Of a stretch of 64,000 bases of DNA, positions 22,637 through 34,391 are shown piece after piece (within the stretch, counting starts at the first letter, position 1; every line of letters starts with the position of its first letter). Source of the stretch: Branchipolynoe longqiensis. Lineage: Eukaryota; Annelida; Polychaeta; Phyllodocida; Polynoidae. The notes beneath the pieces are model-generated. The model was not told the DNA's origin. It searched no databases and saw only the letters and a program-made list of their open reading frames with translations. A program made the translations under genes and the position numbers. Where the stretch lies: NCBI GenBank assembly GCA_030323885.1, contig CM059189.1, forward strand, positions 51,743,661 to 51,807,660. Reading direction: 5' to 3'.

Positions 22637-22838
22637 GAGTACCCCCCCCCCCCCCGCCCGCCCGCTATCCGCCCGGACCACGCCCCCCGCCCCCGCTCGC
22701 CTCCTGCTCCCTCCCCCAAGTATATATACTTGTCGCTAATCAGTGAGGTAGTAATCAGTCTCGCCGCGTGGTGGCGTTTTTATCTGTCCCCGGCGGCCGG
22801 CGTCTCCGTGGGAGATACGTCTGTAGATAGGTAGCTCT

Positions 22839-22869
<31 letters not shown>

Positions 22870-22985
22870 TACCCTCCAAACACACCCCACCCCAAACACC
22901 CCAAGCACTGTCACAAGTCGGTACCCAACCTGATAAGTGAAATAACCTGAGATGTTGCCAGGATGTAAAACCTCAGCAAACTATA
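22637..22985 (+). repeat. Poly(C) tracts and a SINE-A 3' fragment
   Basis: C runs of about 14 at 22641 and about 28 at 22839 flank a pyrimidine-rich region. 22904-22975 is the SINE-A end (CACTGTCACAAGTCGGTACC to ATGTTGCCAGGATGTAAAAC). Confidence 0.8.
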
Positions 22986-23092
22986 TCTACACACACTCAT
23001 ATATATGTTATGTTATATATATATATTATGTATATATATATATAACATAACATGCATATATGTACTGTATATGCCCTAAATATATATACAGG

Positions 23093-23253
23093 AGCGGGAC
23101 GTAGCTCAGGCACTAGAGTGTCCACCTGTGAAGGTGTGGGTCATCTGATCGATCCTGCTCAGTGGACCAATTTGCAGTCTGAGCTCTTTTCCGTTCCAAC
23201 CAGTGGTCCACAACTGGTTCATCAAAGGATGTGGTATGTGCTGTCCTGTCTGG
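23093..23253 (+). repeat. SINE-B 5' half
   Basis: GAGCGGGACGTAGCTCAGGC to TGTGGTATGTGCTGTCCTGT, then cut by a G-rich tract. The B-box-like region is degraded. Confidence 0.83.
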
Positions 23254-23310
23254 GGCGGGGTGGGGGTGGGGGTGGGGGTGGGGGAGGAGGGCGGGGGGGG
23301 GGGCGGAACC
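23254..23310 (+). repeat. G-rich tract able to form G-quadruplexes
   Basis: Repeated GGGGTG/GGGGGTG then G11. At least six runs of four or more G within 57 bp. Confidence 0.85.
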
Positions 23311-23514
23311 ATAATATTCGCACATGTCAATCACCCACTCAGGCCCCTCCTACTCACCTCTCCACGCCCTCTCACCTCCACTACAGCCAATCACAACACT
23401 CCCCCAGCTGAGCTCCTCAGCCGCAAACCCCATGATGGTCACTCCGCTCCCAACCACAGGACTGACCACAGCAACCTTTTTTACTCACCCACCCACTTCA
23501 CGACTTAATCATAA

Positions 23515-23900
23515 CATTATATAAATATAATTATGATATCATATCTCCTTATTAATTATAAGCTAATTAATCAAAATGTTTAATGACATTTATCACACTT
23601 ATATACTATATTTATCATACGTAAATATTATACTTTACTATATTAAGTAACTTATGCTACCCGCTAGTTACCATCATATATACATGTATACATATTATAT
23701 ATACATCTTATATGTACATATTATATATACACATATATATCAATTTATATATATATATATACGCATTATATATACACATATATACATATTATATACACTC
23801 ATATACACATTATATGTAGATATATTGTGTGATGTATATATATATAAAATGTGATATATATGTGATATATATTTATAGCAAACATTTATAAATTGCATAT
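23515..23900. repeat. TATATACA-type AT-rich low complexity
   Basis: Irregular TATATACATATT repeats. No coding sequence. Confidence 0.85.
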
Positions 23901-24122
23901 TCCCTCAAAACCAACTCATTCAAATACTTCTCATAATCCTATAATATCGATGGACGGATGGTTTAAACGAACCCAAATCATCGCCATTCGACAAATAAAT
24001 GAAAGTTGATCTAGGCATCCGGATATATTACACGCATTAATTTAAAGCAATCGACAGTTCATTAATAGAAAATGTGATATAGTCAGTTTCCCCGCCCAAT
24101 GTGCCGCAGTAATTGGTCACCA

Positions 24123-24177
24123 CCGGAAGTAGCATTAAGTCCTACTTCCGGGACTCCCGCGTGGCATTCTGGGAATG
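24123..24177. promoter_or_regulatory. Inverted ETS-type sites and a ZNF143-like site
   Basis: CCGGAAGTAG (24123-24132) and its exact inverse CTACTTCCGG (24142-24151) are separated by 9 bp. GCATTCTGGGAATG (24164-24177) contains the reverse of TCCCAGAATGC, the core of the ZNF143/STAF element. Such clusters mark TATA-less promoters in animals. No first exon is apparent next to it, and a MITE starts 38 bp downstream. Confidence 0.35.
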
Positions 24178-24214
24178 AGAGCTCGAACGAAAATAAGTTG
24201 CAGGTGCTATCGTA

Positions 24215-24810
24215 AGCTGTATTCACACGGGCAAAATCTAAAGCGATCTACAGAAGGCGAATCATATGAAGCGATTTAGATGCGCGTTCACACGGGCAGT
24301 ACTTGGGCCGGAAATCGATATCTGCGCATGAGCAAGTCCAGACTAACCAGCGCCATTTTGGGTTCGTCGATGCCGGCACGAGAGAGTGTGGGTTCGACCT
24401 AGATATGTATTGACTGAATCGTATTGGTTTGGAACGGTCAAAACTTCTGCTGGGCAGTGAAACCCTAAAAATAAATGATGAAAAAAATATATGTGCGCAG
24501 CTAGTGGTTTCATAGACTAAATTATATAATATGCGCTTTTGATCGACCAGAAAGTCAACAAACCAAGGTCTCGACTGCGCATGCGTGTGACATCATAAAT
24601 CGCTTCATATGCGTTCACACGGGCAAGATAAAACGTTTCAACATAGATCGGTTCCTGTAGACCACCTCGCGAAGCGTTTTACAATAAACGATTTATATGA
24701 ATCGATTCAGCCCTAAAACGCCCCAGCCGTGCGTTCACACGGCAAATCTGAGTCGAACTACGCAAGTGGTTTTGCGTGAGGCGTTTTAACTTGCCCGTGT
24801 GAATACAGCT
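24215..24810 (+). mobile_element. MITE-I, 596 bp, perfect 20-bp inverted ends
   Basis: AGCTGTATTCACACGGGCAA (24215-24234) and TTGCCCGTGTGAATACAGCT (24791-24810) are exact inverses. GTA precedes and follows, a possible 3-bp target duplication as in PIF/Harbinger. Further GTTCACACGGGCA words inside suggest an internally rearranged element. Confidence 0.8.
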
Positions 24811-24927
24811 GTAGAGATAGTTGTGATTCCAGGTCATTTGGTTATTGGCATCGTTCATTAATTCACCTTCTCACACTACCCGGTGATGTCGGACGATGCG
24901 GGGCGTTGACCGGACTGAGGCGACCAG

Positions 24928-25172
24928 ACGGGATGACCAGGTGAGTTGAGCGTCTGTCTCGCATTCTGGTTGATCGTGGGATTCGACCCCTGGTCGAGTC
25001 AAACCAATGACTTACAAAATCAATACTTGTCGTTTCCTAGCCAGGCGCTCAGCATTATTAGGATAGAGCAAGGACTGGTTGGCTCAGTGTGGGATATCAG
25101 GTCATTGTGCTGGCGGCCTGGTCTCCCAGTGGGGCAGCACTATTAAGTTGCCATGAGTGCACTCTGTCACAA
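24928..25172 (+). repeat. SINE-A copy with internal deletion
   Basis: Head ATGACCAGGTGAGTTGAGCG, then GGTCGAGTCAAACCAATGAC and the body to GAGTGCACTCTGTCACAA. It lacks AGGATAATGTGACTGAG between GTGT and GGGATATC. Confidence 0.82.
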
Positions 25173-25174
25173 TT

Positions 25175-25705
25175 GCTCTCACTCATGAATAACAGAATTT
25201 GATATCATCCGTGAATATTACGCTCATAAATAACAGTGTTTTGATACTACTACTAGTACTAGCAGTGAATAGTTAATCTGTGCTTTTTTGGGTTGTTTGG
25301 TTTTGATTAATGTTCGCCATGTTGACAGTGACAGCTACTCATAATACACGGTTGTCAATTTTAGCACGTTATTATTTTCACGCTCATAATTGATAAATAA
25401 CAGAATTTGATATTAGCAGTGAATATCACACTCTTAAATTGGTTGGTTGTTGGGCTTTAGTTTTACCTCCTTGCAACATCTAAGGTCATAACAGGATGGG
25501 TACTTTAATATTAGCAGTGAATAGTCGATCTCTGCTTTGCCCCCTTTGTTTCCCCCCATGTCCATGATGTTGACAGTGACTGCCGCTGTTTTCAATTTTA
25601 GCACTCGATTTATTAAGTCATGCTCATAAATAACAATTTGATATTAACGATGCATATCACGCTCACAAATAACACAATTTGATATTAGCAATGAATAGTC
25701 GATCT
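25175..25705. repeat. Tandem AATAACAGAATTTGATATTA units with a SINE-A tail inside
   Basis: Units of 'CTCATAAATAACAG.ATTTGATATTAGCAGTGAATA' recur about six times with variable spacers. 25440-25503 is a reversed SINE-A 3' end (GGTTGGTTGTTGG to GATGGGTAC). Confidence 0.75.
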
Positions 25706-25734
25706 GTGCTTCTTATAATGGTTGCTTTGAACCC

Positions 25735-26837
25735 ACAATGTACAGCTATACTAGCCTGGATAACGCTAATCTTGTGGGTTTTTTTAACCCAGGGATAGGC
25801 TAACACGGGATAGGGATGCACACATAGTGTTAACACCGCTCCATGCATACCGTGTTTCTTACTGCTACCCCCAATATCCAATGTTTACTTTTTGTACTGA
25901 GGGATAGTTAAACAAACACACACAGCTATCCGTGGGATAGGCGCTATCCCCGGGATAGGCTCGCTAACACCGCTTCTTGCATATGGCCCCAGGGGCCAAA
26001 TGTATGAACAACTTTTTATCGGCTTCGGTGTTAAGGGCGGCTGCCGGCTTAGCTAACGCCGGTGTTGGAATATGTGTCATGGGAAATGTATGTGGCCAAA
26101 GCGCGGCTTGGTTAGGTAACCGATGCGTTATTTATAGATTTGGGGAACCCCTCTGAGCCTGTTGCTGGCAAGCACCACAATTTAACAATATTGTCGCCGA
26201 TGCGGTGGCGGCGGCCTTAATATTGTGTCGATTTTAGGGTTAATTCAATGAAATTTCACGTTTTGAGTATGTAATTATTGCTGAGCCTGTTGCCGGCGAG
26301 CACCGCTATTTCACAATATCAGCGGCGGTGGTGGCGATAATATCGGTTCGATTATTGGTTTAATTTGACCAAAATTCGGCGGCAGCATTAATATCGCTTC
26401 GATTTTAGGGTTAATTTGATCAAATTTCACGTTTTGAGTATGTAATTCTGTTAAATATGATAGCATTGAATAGATTTGGGCCTAATATATAGCCACCGAT
26501 ACGGCAGTGATTTGTTTTGTTTAGATTCGGCAGTATGAATATCGGCGCCGATATAGCCGCAGTGTTAATATGGCTTCGATTTTAGGGTTAATTTAATCAA
26601 ATTTCACATATTGAGTATGTAATTCTGTTAAATATGATAGCATTGAATAGATTTGGGCCTAATTGGTCCCTAACACCGACGGTAAGCTTGATATGGCTTG
26701 GGGTTAGCGTAGACGACGTTAAGCTCGTGGTGTTTGCCTAACACCGCCACATACATTGCGACTTTTCTCTGCTAAACCAGAAATCCTGTCCAAAACCAGT
26801 TTTAGCTTGCTAACACCGACACATACATTTGGCCCCA
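25735..26837. mobile_element. MITE-J region with CTAACACCG repeats
   Basis: GGGGCCAAATGTATG (25992-26006) and its inverse CATACATTTGGCCCC (26822-26836) bound an 845-bp element. Inside are three imperfect repeats of GATTTTAGGGTTAATTTGAT with TTGAGTATGTAATTCTGTTA (26230-26650). The flank 25735-25980 also carries GGGATAGGCT and CTAACACCGC words. Confidence 0.6.
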
Positions 26838-26969
26838 GATGATGCCCACCACCACTCCTAGTCCGACAGACAAATATCATATCTGTGCTCGACCTTTCAT
26901 TCATGTTTACATCTTATCTAGTTGCGAAGATATGACTTATGAGGAAAATGGATTTTCTCTGATTTAGTG

Positions 26970-27155
26970 GCAGCCATCTTAAATTTTACATTTGTATTTG
27001 GACTGTCTCTGTCATTGTATATGGTTGACTGGAAATAACAGAGGAACAGCAACAAATACAAGGATGGGGGAGGGGAGCAGGGAGAGAACTGAGGCTGAGG
27101 GTTTTGTTTTGATTTTGAAAATGTGATGTATTTATTGGACTATGCAGTTTTAAGG
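26970..27155 (+). repeat. Dispersed repeat also found at 56040-56180
   Basis: TCTTAAATTTTACATTTGTA, CTGTCTCTGTCATTGTATAT and AACAGAGGAACAGCAACAAA recur at 56041-56120. A MITE-F end (GGACTATGCAGTTTTAAGG) follows at 27137-27155. Confidence 0.65.
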
Positions 27156-27631
27156 TCGGCGTTGTTGTCAGCTTGGTTAAAGCAACGCATTAAATGGAAA
27201 AGTTATGGATTTGTCGGTTATTGGTGGTTGCTATGGAAATTAACATAATTGGTTGCCTCAACACCAAAAGTGGACCTATGTCAGATAGGAATGCGCTAGC
27301 AAGAAGTGGTTAACTTTGTTAGCCAGCAAAACACCTACGGTAATTATTGTTGGGAATTCAGATATGCAATTTGGTAACAATCGAAGGCAATAAACAGTCG
27401 ACAATTGACGAGAGATGGCCATGACAAGAAATATCCAGGAACCTGCACCAATTTGCATATTACCGCCGTGCCTCAATAGAATAATCAAATGTAGAGAAAT
27501 GGAAGGCAGATGCTACAATTGATGATTGATACCTGTGCACCTAGATGGGAGTACTCTATTTGTATCCTCGAAATAATAGTTTGATTTAAGATGTCTCACG
27601 CCGGATATCACGTGATTAGTTCGTCGCATTA

Positions 27632-27695
27632 CCTTAAAGTTGCATAGTCCGACGGTTTTGAGCTATTGTCAATTTCTGAGATAAATATATTAAAT
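27632..27695 (-). mobile_element. MITE-F right-end fragment
   Basis: TTAAAGTTGCATAGTCCGACG, GAGATAAATATATTAAATGT: the family's right end in reverse. Confidence 0.65.
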
Positions 27696-27741
27696 GTACC
27701 GTTATGATACGCAGCGAAGGAGGAAGACAAGGCAGGGATGG

Positions 27742-28470
27742 AACCAATAAAGCTGGAATACTATTCAACTGGAATACTATTCAACATGAAGATGAATGCC
27801 AGGAAGACCAAAACAATGGTTATAAGTAAAAAGACAGATAAACCAAATATTAATATAACCATAGATGGCACAAACATAGAACAGTATCCGAATTCATATA
27901 TCTCGGACAAAAGATTACAAATGATGGGAGATGTGAGGAAGAAATTAAGAGAAGGATAACAATAGCCCGAACAACATTCTCCAAAATGTATAGAGTGCTA
28001 ACAGCAAGTAAGATATTAATACATACAAGGAAGCGTATTCTTCAGTGTTATGTGTGGTCTACTCTAATGTATGGGGCGGAGACATGGGCAATCTCTAAGA
28101 AAATTTACAAATGTTTAGCAGCATTTGAGATATGGACTTATCAAAGGATGATGAAAATATCATGGACAAAGAAGATCACCAACAAAGAAGTTCTCAGAAA
28201 AATTAAAAATAAGAAATGCTTGTTTGCCACTATACAGACAAAGAAACTCATTTATTTTGGCCACATCATTCGTCAGAGTTCAATATGCTGTACATTGTTG
28301 GAAGGGAAGGTGAATGGCAGCAGAGGGAGAGGGAGACCAAGAACATCATGGTTTACAAATATTTCACAGTGGACAGGCTTGAATTATTCAGTCTATCAGA
28401 ACAGCACACCATCGGGACAAGTGGAGAACCATTGCATCCAACCCTCGACTAGAGGACGGAACTATTGATT
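27742..28470 (+). pseudogene. 5'-truncated RTE LINE copy (RT C-terminal third)
   Basis: Same family as 2063-5600. Frames at 27738-27959 and 27986-28468 encode KMNARKTKTMVISKKTDKPN, then SKILIHTRKRILQCYVWSTL and RGRGRPRTSWFTNISQWTG. Frameshifts separate them. CTGGAATACTATTCAAC is duplicated in tandem at the 5' edge. The copy ends CTAGAGGACGGAACTATTGA, the same 3' end as the long copy. Confidence 0.88.
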
Positions 28471-28495
28471 GAGTCAGGTGCGAGAGGTCTTATAC

Positions 28496-29025
28496 CCCTG
28501 TCACACTACGACGTAACGAGCCAACGTAAGCCTGACATGGTGATTTTTCATCATGACGTTGATGTACGTTATGATGACGTAAGAATGACGTTAGACTGAT
28601 GTCAAGCTACATCACATTACGTCGAGTTATGTCGAGGTTTTGGACATGTTCAAAACTTTCGACGTACCTCGAACGTAAGGGTTTACGTTCGCCATACATT
28701 CTGTACACGTTCAGCGAACATCAATGACGTTAAACGGACATTAGTCAAACGCTGCTCACTACGTTCAACTGCGTTCCACTACATTGACCCACATTAAACC
28801 GGGTGGAAATGTCCACGCAGTGTAATGGGAATGTCAGGATAACATCAGAACGTCAGGAGAACGTACATTCAACATACGTTCAACATTTCGCCACCATCTC
28901 ATGACGTATGTAACATCACGTAACATTCTTCTGGCGATGGAATAACATTCATAACATTCCGTGAGCGTAATGCCATTGTCCTCTCTCATTGAATGACGGT
29001 ATCACTACGTCATAGTGTGACAGGG
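28496..29025 (+). mobile_element. MITE-K, about 530 bp, TGACGT-rich
   Basis: Ends CCCTGTCACACTACG and CATAGTGTGACAGGG are inverted repeats. The interior is packed with ACGT/ACGTTC words (for example GACGTACCTCGAACGTAAGG). Confidence 0.72.
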
Positions 29026-29139
29026 CCTTTACAGAGTGCAATGAAGAAAGTACAATAAACAACAGGAAGTAACATGAGATTGAGAGGTAATAAATGAGGC
29101 ATTGGACAATGTAATGTAAAAAGTCAATATTCAGCGTCA

Positions 29140-29323
29140 GGGGGGGGGGGGGGGGGGAGGGAGGCCCTGAAGAGCCTCCAAATTTCGAGGTAGGGTATGA
29201 CGCCGTCTCCCGAGCATACTCGACGTATGCCCAACGTATACATAGCGTATGACGCTGTGTTGGTCAAAAACCGCATACGTCAGCATACGCTAAGGCCATA
29301 CGTTGTAGTGTGACAGCCCCTTT
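29140..29323 (-). mobile_element. MITE-L half element with a G tract
   Basis: G16 at 29142-29157, then CATACG-rich sequence ending GTTGTAGTGTGACAGCCCCTTT. This right end matches the full copy at 53845-54266. No left end is seen. Confidence 0.6.
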
Positions 29324-29680
29324 ATGTTGAGTAAAATCCAATAGCTACGATCCGATTGTATATGCTTTCCATCAACATATACTCTCCGAGACAGGTCACG
29401 ACTGTCTCTTATTGAGCATATGGTTGCATGGCGATTTTCCCATTCTTTGATTACTTGTAAAATATTCCGATATATGGCAGGGGGGGTACTATTATGTAAT
29501 GTATTATTCATATGCCTAGCCAGTGGATTCAAAGTCAGACACATATATATATGTGTGTGTGTGTATATATATATGTATAGATTGGGTTGTCTACTGAGTT
29601 CATGTGGATGACATAGTGAGTGTTAGCAGGTTGAGTGGTGGCACTCAGGACCTGGCCCTTCTGCCTGTCCAGGGTTCAAC

Positions 29681-30072
29681 CTAGATACAAGATTCACCCT
29701 GTACTTGTAGTACACAGGTGAAGGACAACTTAGTGTAAATACGGGCGAAAATAGGTTTAGTATGGAACATGAACTAGAAACTGTGGCTCCAGTATCAAAT
29801 GGCTACCCATATAGGGACATAGTTAGTGAAATGGGCGAGAATGCAAAAAGACAAGATGGCGGTGCTAGAACGCCGTCGATTTCACTTTTAATTTTATTAT
29901 ATTTTTCAACTCAAAGGTAGCGGGTAAATATGAAGACACCAACAAAGAATAAATGTTGCTTTTTAGATTGTGAAATTAGGCTCTCATTTCATTAACCCGC
30001 TTTTTCGACCGTTTTTATATAGGGCTGGTATTCACCCGTGTACTGTGAGTACCGGGTGAATCCTTTATCTAG
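29681..30072 (+). mobile_element. MITE-M copy 1
   Basis: Ends CTAGATACAAGATTCACCC and GGGTGAATCCTTTATCTAG are inverted repeats. Interior ATACGGGCGAAAAT and CAACTCAAAGGTAGCGGGTA match copy 2 at 39266-39659. Confidence 0.75.
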
Positions 30073-30714
30073 GGTCAACCCATCCAATAGGGTTCAATGC
30101 AATCAGGCTGTGAGGTGCAGCCAGGGCAGTGTTGGTGGTGGCGAGGCAGCCACTGGTGGTGGGCACACTACTGGTTGTCATGGGGACTAGGAATGCTGTT
30201 CTCCTATTGGGTGACAGGGGTGGTGTGATACCCTACCTGGGAACCTATGTACTGTAAAAAATAGAGATGGAAGGCTTGCCCTTCCCTTACTCTCTTCACT
30301 CTTACTTTCTCTTTCTTCTTATCTGTATCCTATTTCAATACAGCCTACTTGCACAGACACAGATCCTACTTCCACAGACACTGATTTGTGTAATTTAAAC
30401 AGGTAGAATTATACTAAATTTCAAACATACTTCAAACACTTTAATTTGTGCCAAACATAAATAAAATGTGATTATATTTGAATAAAAAAACTACTACTGC
30501 ATCAAATTTCTCGGCAGGTCTGTTTGCCATTTCCAGGCAGAGGTGCAGGAGTTTTCTGCTATTATCGCTCAGTTTCAAAGCTGAGAACTGCACACACAAA
30601 CCATTATTCAGAGAAACAATTATTATTACTAATATAATTGATGCTTAAAATAAAATAATGACGGCTTTAGTCTGGCGCACTGAGTTCTCACAAGCACGAG
30701 AAGAGGCGGTCATT
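30073..30714. other. No gene seen
   Basis: A GGTGGTGG-rich stretch (30120-30240) and AT-rich sequence. No ORF or repeat match within the window. Confidence 0.35.
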
Positions 30715-31505
30715 TAAAAAAATGAACCAACTGACAACAGATGGGTATGACATCCACCTGTGCTGGGTGCCTGGCCATGCCGACATACAAGGAAACAAAC
30801 GAGCTGATCGGGCTGCGAAGAAGGCCCTGAACTGTGATCTTGAACCGTGTCTGATCCCTCACTCTGATCTGAAACCACTAATAGCCACCCACATAAAATC
30901 CAAATGGCAACATGAGTGGGATGAAAACATTAATAAACTTAAAGAAATTGAACCATCTGTGGGAAAACCACCACAGACTCATTCGGGAGGTCGGTGGGAC
31001 CAAGTGGTCCTTAGCCGCTGCTGTATTGGCCACTCGTGGCTTACACATGCTTTTCTGCTCAAGAGGGAACCTCCCCCTGAATGTATTGGGTGTCAGTCCC
31101 CGCTGACACTCAAACACATTTGACTAAGATGCGTTGATTTTTTTGCCCTGCGCCAACAGTTCTACACTGCAGACAGTATGCATGAGCTTTTTACTAAGGT
31201 AAAACAGGAAAACATTTTAGCCTTTTTGAGGGCAGCTGGACTGTACCACCTCATATAGTTTACTAAATAGATTCTATCAATTATTAATAAAACTTTTCTT
31301 TTTCTATGGGAATTTGTTTCCCTTGACAACAAATATATGATTGTGAGCTTTCTAATTTAATGAGTGTCTATTAGCACATAATTGATCGTCTGCTTTTACA
31401 TGTAAAAGCGATGGTTTGAACAAAAAACAAACATTTCTCGCCGTGAATATGGCCTATGGTGCCGACACGACGTAAAGCAACCACTAATCAATCAATCAAT
31501 CAATC
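30715..31505 (+). pseudogene. 5'-truncated I/Nimb-type LINE: RNase H domain and 3' UTR
   Basis: The frame from 30722 encodes HLCWVPGHADIQGNKRADRA AKKAL, the end of an RNase H domain (WVPGHxxIxGNxxAD with its catalytic Asp). CIGCQSPLTLKHI follows, a cysteine/histidine motif near the C-terminus of I-group LINEs. TGA at 31121-31123 interrupts it, but the frame then continues LRCVDFFALRQQFYTADSMH and closes at TAG 31258. The 3' UTR ends in AATC repeats (31487-31505). The same 3' end recurs reversed at 60261-60330 and 60812-60925. Confidence 0.82.
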
Positions 31506-31859
31506 AGAGGCAGGTTTATATCCGGTGAGCCAGGATGCATGATTGTGCGAGTCCAAATGCGATGGGACAAGTTCAAATGGCTCGAGCGGGTTCGAATGCG
31601 CTGGTTGCACTCCTCGTTGTCGCGCTGTTTATGCTTATGCTCTGATTTGTATAGATCTAAATGCAGATGGTGTAAATTTGGTATTCTAACTTTCAAACTA
31701 TCTAAGGACAGGGCATGGGTGAAAGGATGCTGTATCAAACCACAATGGGATGGGATCCTCTCCCGCAGGCCTGTATGTCATCTGCGTATATGTACATAGT
31801 AGGCTAAGTTATCATATACAGGTTAGGAAAAAAAACTTTGAAAATTCAAAAAACCTAAT

Positions 31860-32175
31860 ATAGAAACTACTAACACCCAAAACCGCAAAGGTTGGCCCGA
31901 GAAAGATCAGGTAAACACTCCTGAGTGCGGGACCAGACCAATCCAGTATCACAGCTGTCCAGCATTGAAAACAAGCACTCTCACAGGAGCTTATACGTTA
32001 TCGGAAGAATAAAAAACTTGTCACAAAAAAAACCCAATGTAATGTAACAAACGAATAAGATTCCATAGCTGCACTCACTGCTTCAACATGCACCACATGC
32101 GTTGCGCGGGTTTGTTGTGTTTTTATGCATCCCACAATGCAGTGCACGGCTGGAATTATGAACTTGTCTATTACC
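31860..32175. repeat. Repeat-H fragment and a second dispersed repeat
   Basis: CAGCTGTCCAGCATTGAAAA (31947 onward) belongs to repeat H. 32062-32170 matches 1880-1995 (CATAGCTGCAC, GCGCGGGTTTGTTGTGTTTT, GCATCCCACAATGCA). Confidence 0.55.
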
Positions 32176-32648
32176 TGGGGATTTCACTTCTGATCAGTTC
32201 CGAATGAAGCTGTAAAATACTTGTCAAAAAGTCAGTCGAAAAGAAGCAACAAAGTCGCTCAGGCGAAATAAACAGAAACGACAGACATGGGCACCAATTA
32301 TAATAGTTTATCATGACTTAATTATAAAGTATCTGGGTGTGCTGCACCAAAGGCAAGTCCATATATATATATCTATATCTATACATACAAGTATATATCT
32401 GTATATATATATATATATGACAACTTGCAGTCACAGCGAATACACGGACATATCAATTACAGTATTTACACAAATTAAACCATACACAATACTCGTGCTT
32501 TGAAAGCCATGTTAGACATTATGTGCTGACAAATTTATACAAATTACTGGATTCAAATTCAACAAAGTAGACCATTAACTGATATATATATATCTATAGT
32601 ATATATGGATATATATATATATGGTTATATATAGGATATATCCATACA

Positions 32649-32826
32649 CAGTTAAACCTCTCTAAATCGACCGACCATGGGACCGATTTTAAGTAGTCCA
32701 TTTAGGGAGGTGGTCGGTTTAGAGAGTTAGAATATCCCTACAATGGTATTGTTGGGACCCAAATAAAGCGATCGATATAGAGGAGTGGTCGATCTGTGGA
32801 GGGGTCGGTATAGAGAGGTTTTACTG
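32649..32826 (+). mobile_element. MITE-N copy 1 (Tigger-like ends)
   Basis: CAGTTAAACCTCTCTAAATC and GGTATAGAGAGGTTTTACTG are inverted, with TA flanks to the right. Only 178 bp. The CAGT start and TA target match pogo/Tigger elements. Confidence 0.8.
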
Positions 32827-32879
32827 TATATGGCTGTATATATGTACATATATATTTATACATAATTATATGTTTTTAG

Positions 32880-33050
32880 GGTATGCAGGTACCGAGGAGC
32901 GCCGGAGGTGGCGCCACCAGTTATGAACATGAAGGAGGCAGTACAGTATATATTGTAATAATAATAACACACACAATAATAATAATAAGGAAATAATTCC
33001 CTTCCACGCCTTTATACTCGCATAATGCGTTATACATCACATATATCTAT
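32880..33050 (+). repeat. Repeat-O copy
   Basis: GGAGGTGGCGCCACCAGTTA, GAAGGAGGCAGTACAGTATA, AATAATAATAAGG, then AATTCCCTTCCACGCCTTTA, CTCGCATAATGCG and ATACATCACATATAT. Confidence 0.7.
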
Positions 33051-33299
33051 ATATGACAACTTGCAGTCAGAGCGAATACACATACATATCAATTAAGTAT
33101 TTACACAAATTAAACCATACACAATACTCGTGCTTTGAAAGCCGCGTTTGAAATTATATGCGGACAAATTTATACAAATTAGTGGATTCAAATCCAACAA
33201 AGTAGACCATTGATTGACACCTTACATGTCATCTGTAGCTCCTCCTGCAATGTTCACATTAACCCCGTGACCCGGGTTCTAATCCACACAGAGTAACTT

Positions 33300-33560
33300 A
33301 AAGCTGCGGAATCCAATGGGAGTTGATAATTCTAGAAACCAGAAACATTCACCGAGATCTGATCCTATGTATCCAACTAAGGCCATACCATACCAATCAA
33401 TTATCTATCTGCTACTGAAATGCGGGCAATCAAAAAATACCTTATCAGCAGCCACTGTGTGGTAAGATAACACCAACATTACAACTGGCCAGCATTGAAA
33501 ACAAGCCTGGGTACCCGGGCTTATATGCTATGGACAGTATAAATACAGCCTCAATAAGAA
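33300..33560 (+). repeat. MITE-F left fragment followed by repeat H
   Basis: 33298-33380 resembles the MITE-F left end. 33385-33560 matches 21640-21800 closely (CTTATCAGCAGCCACTGTGT, AACAAGCCTGGGTACCCGGG). Confidence 0.65.
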
Positions 33561-33587
33561 TTTTTTTTTAATCTTTAAAAAAAAAGG

Positions 33588-33785
33588 CCTCAGTCACACT
33601 ACGTCTGGCGACCGCTTGCGACCACTTTGGACCAAGGAACCCACAGTCACTGGTGACCTTGCGACCAAAGAAACGGTTGCTGATGTTGCAAGGCGATTCT
33701 TTAGTGCAATAGTGCAACCTCCTTGCGACCATTTTGGTCACAAGGTCATCAGCAAACACTGAGGGCGATTTGCAACAAGTTGTGT
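33588..33785 (+). mobile_element. MITE-P half element
   Basis: CCTCAGTCACACTACGTCTG then GCGACCGCTTGCGACCACTT. The far inverted end is missing. Confidence 0.6.
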
Positions 33786-33984
33786 ACACTTTGCGATTAA
33801 CCCTTTTCTTTCTGGTTGGAAAGTGATGACAAGCAGTTGCAAGTAGTAGTCTGACTGGGCTGACAGGTAGGTACCCATCAAATATTTATTGCAATTTGGT
33901 GCTCCTTTGCTAGTTGAAAACTGGTATAAAAAAAACAACCCAAAACCCCAATTATGTCCAGTATTTCCGTGTGTACACCAACAT

Positions 33985-34142
33985 TAACTTACTATGACTT
34001 CACTTCAAATATCCCCAAATTTAACGTTTAAAATAAGTTATTTCAAAGTAGAGTAAAAGAGATTATAACCACCAACCTAATATATTTTTCATCTACAAAT
34101 ATGGTAGGAATTCAAAACCGTCGGATTGTGCAGCTGTAACTC
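33985..34142 (+). mobile_element. MITE-F right half
   Basis: TTTAAAATAAGTTATTTCAA, CCAACCTAATATATTTTTCA, AAAACCGTCGGATTGTGCAG. Confidence 0.7.
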
Positions 34143-34391
34143 CACAATGACTACATGGACGTTTACAACCCGCGTCACTTATACAACAAGGTCATGAGAG
34201 CAGACATGAAACAGGGCGCGTCTTAACTTAGAAAGCATAAATAATTTTTTACAAATAAATTGAATACCATTACCCAACTTTCGATAGAAATATACACTGG
34301 TTTTCAGGTTGCATTAAAGCGCATGCTTTTTAAGTTACTACTCCTAAAATTGAGAGCAGTCCACCCAGATTCACAAACAACACAGCTAATA

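Larger units (their letters stand above)
32417..33216. repeat. Direct duplication of a 165-bp segment
   Basis: 32417-32580 and 33051-33216 share ATGACAACTTGCAGTCA, TTTACACAAATTAAACCATA, CACAATACTCGTGCTTTGAA and CAACAAAGTAGACCATT. Between them are TA tracts, MITE-N and repeat O. Confidence 0.8.

Noticed and set aside
28496..29025. Cluster of CRE/TGACGT regulatory sites
   Set aside because: The words are the internal simple repeat of a MITE with inverted ends, so enrichment is explained by the element.
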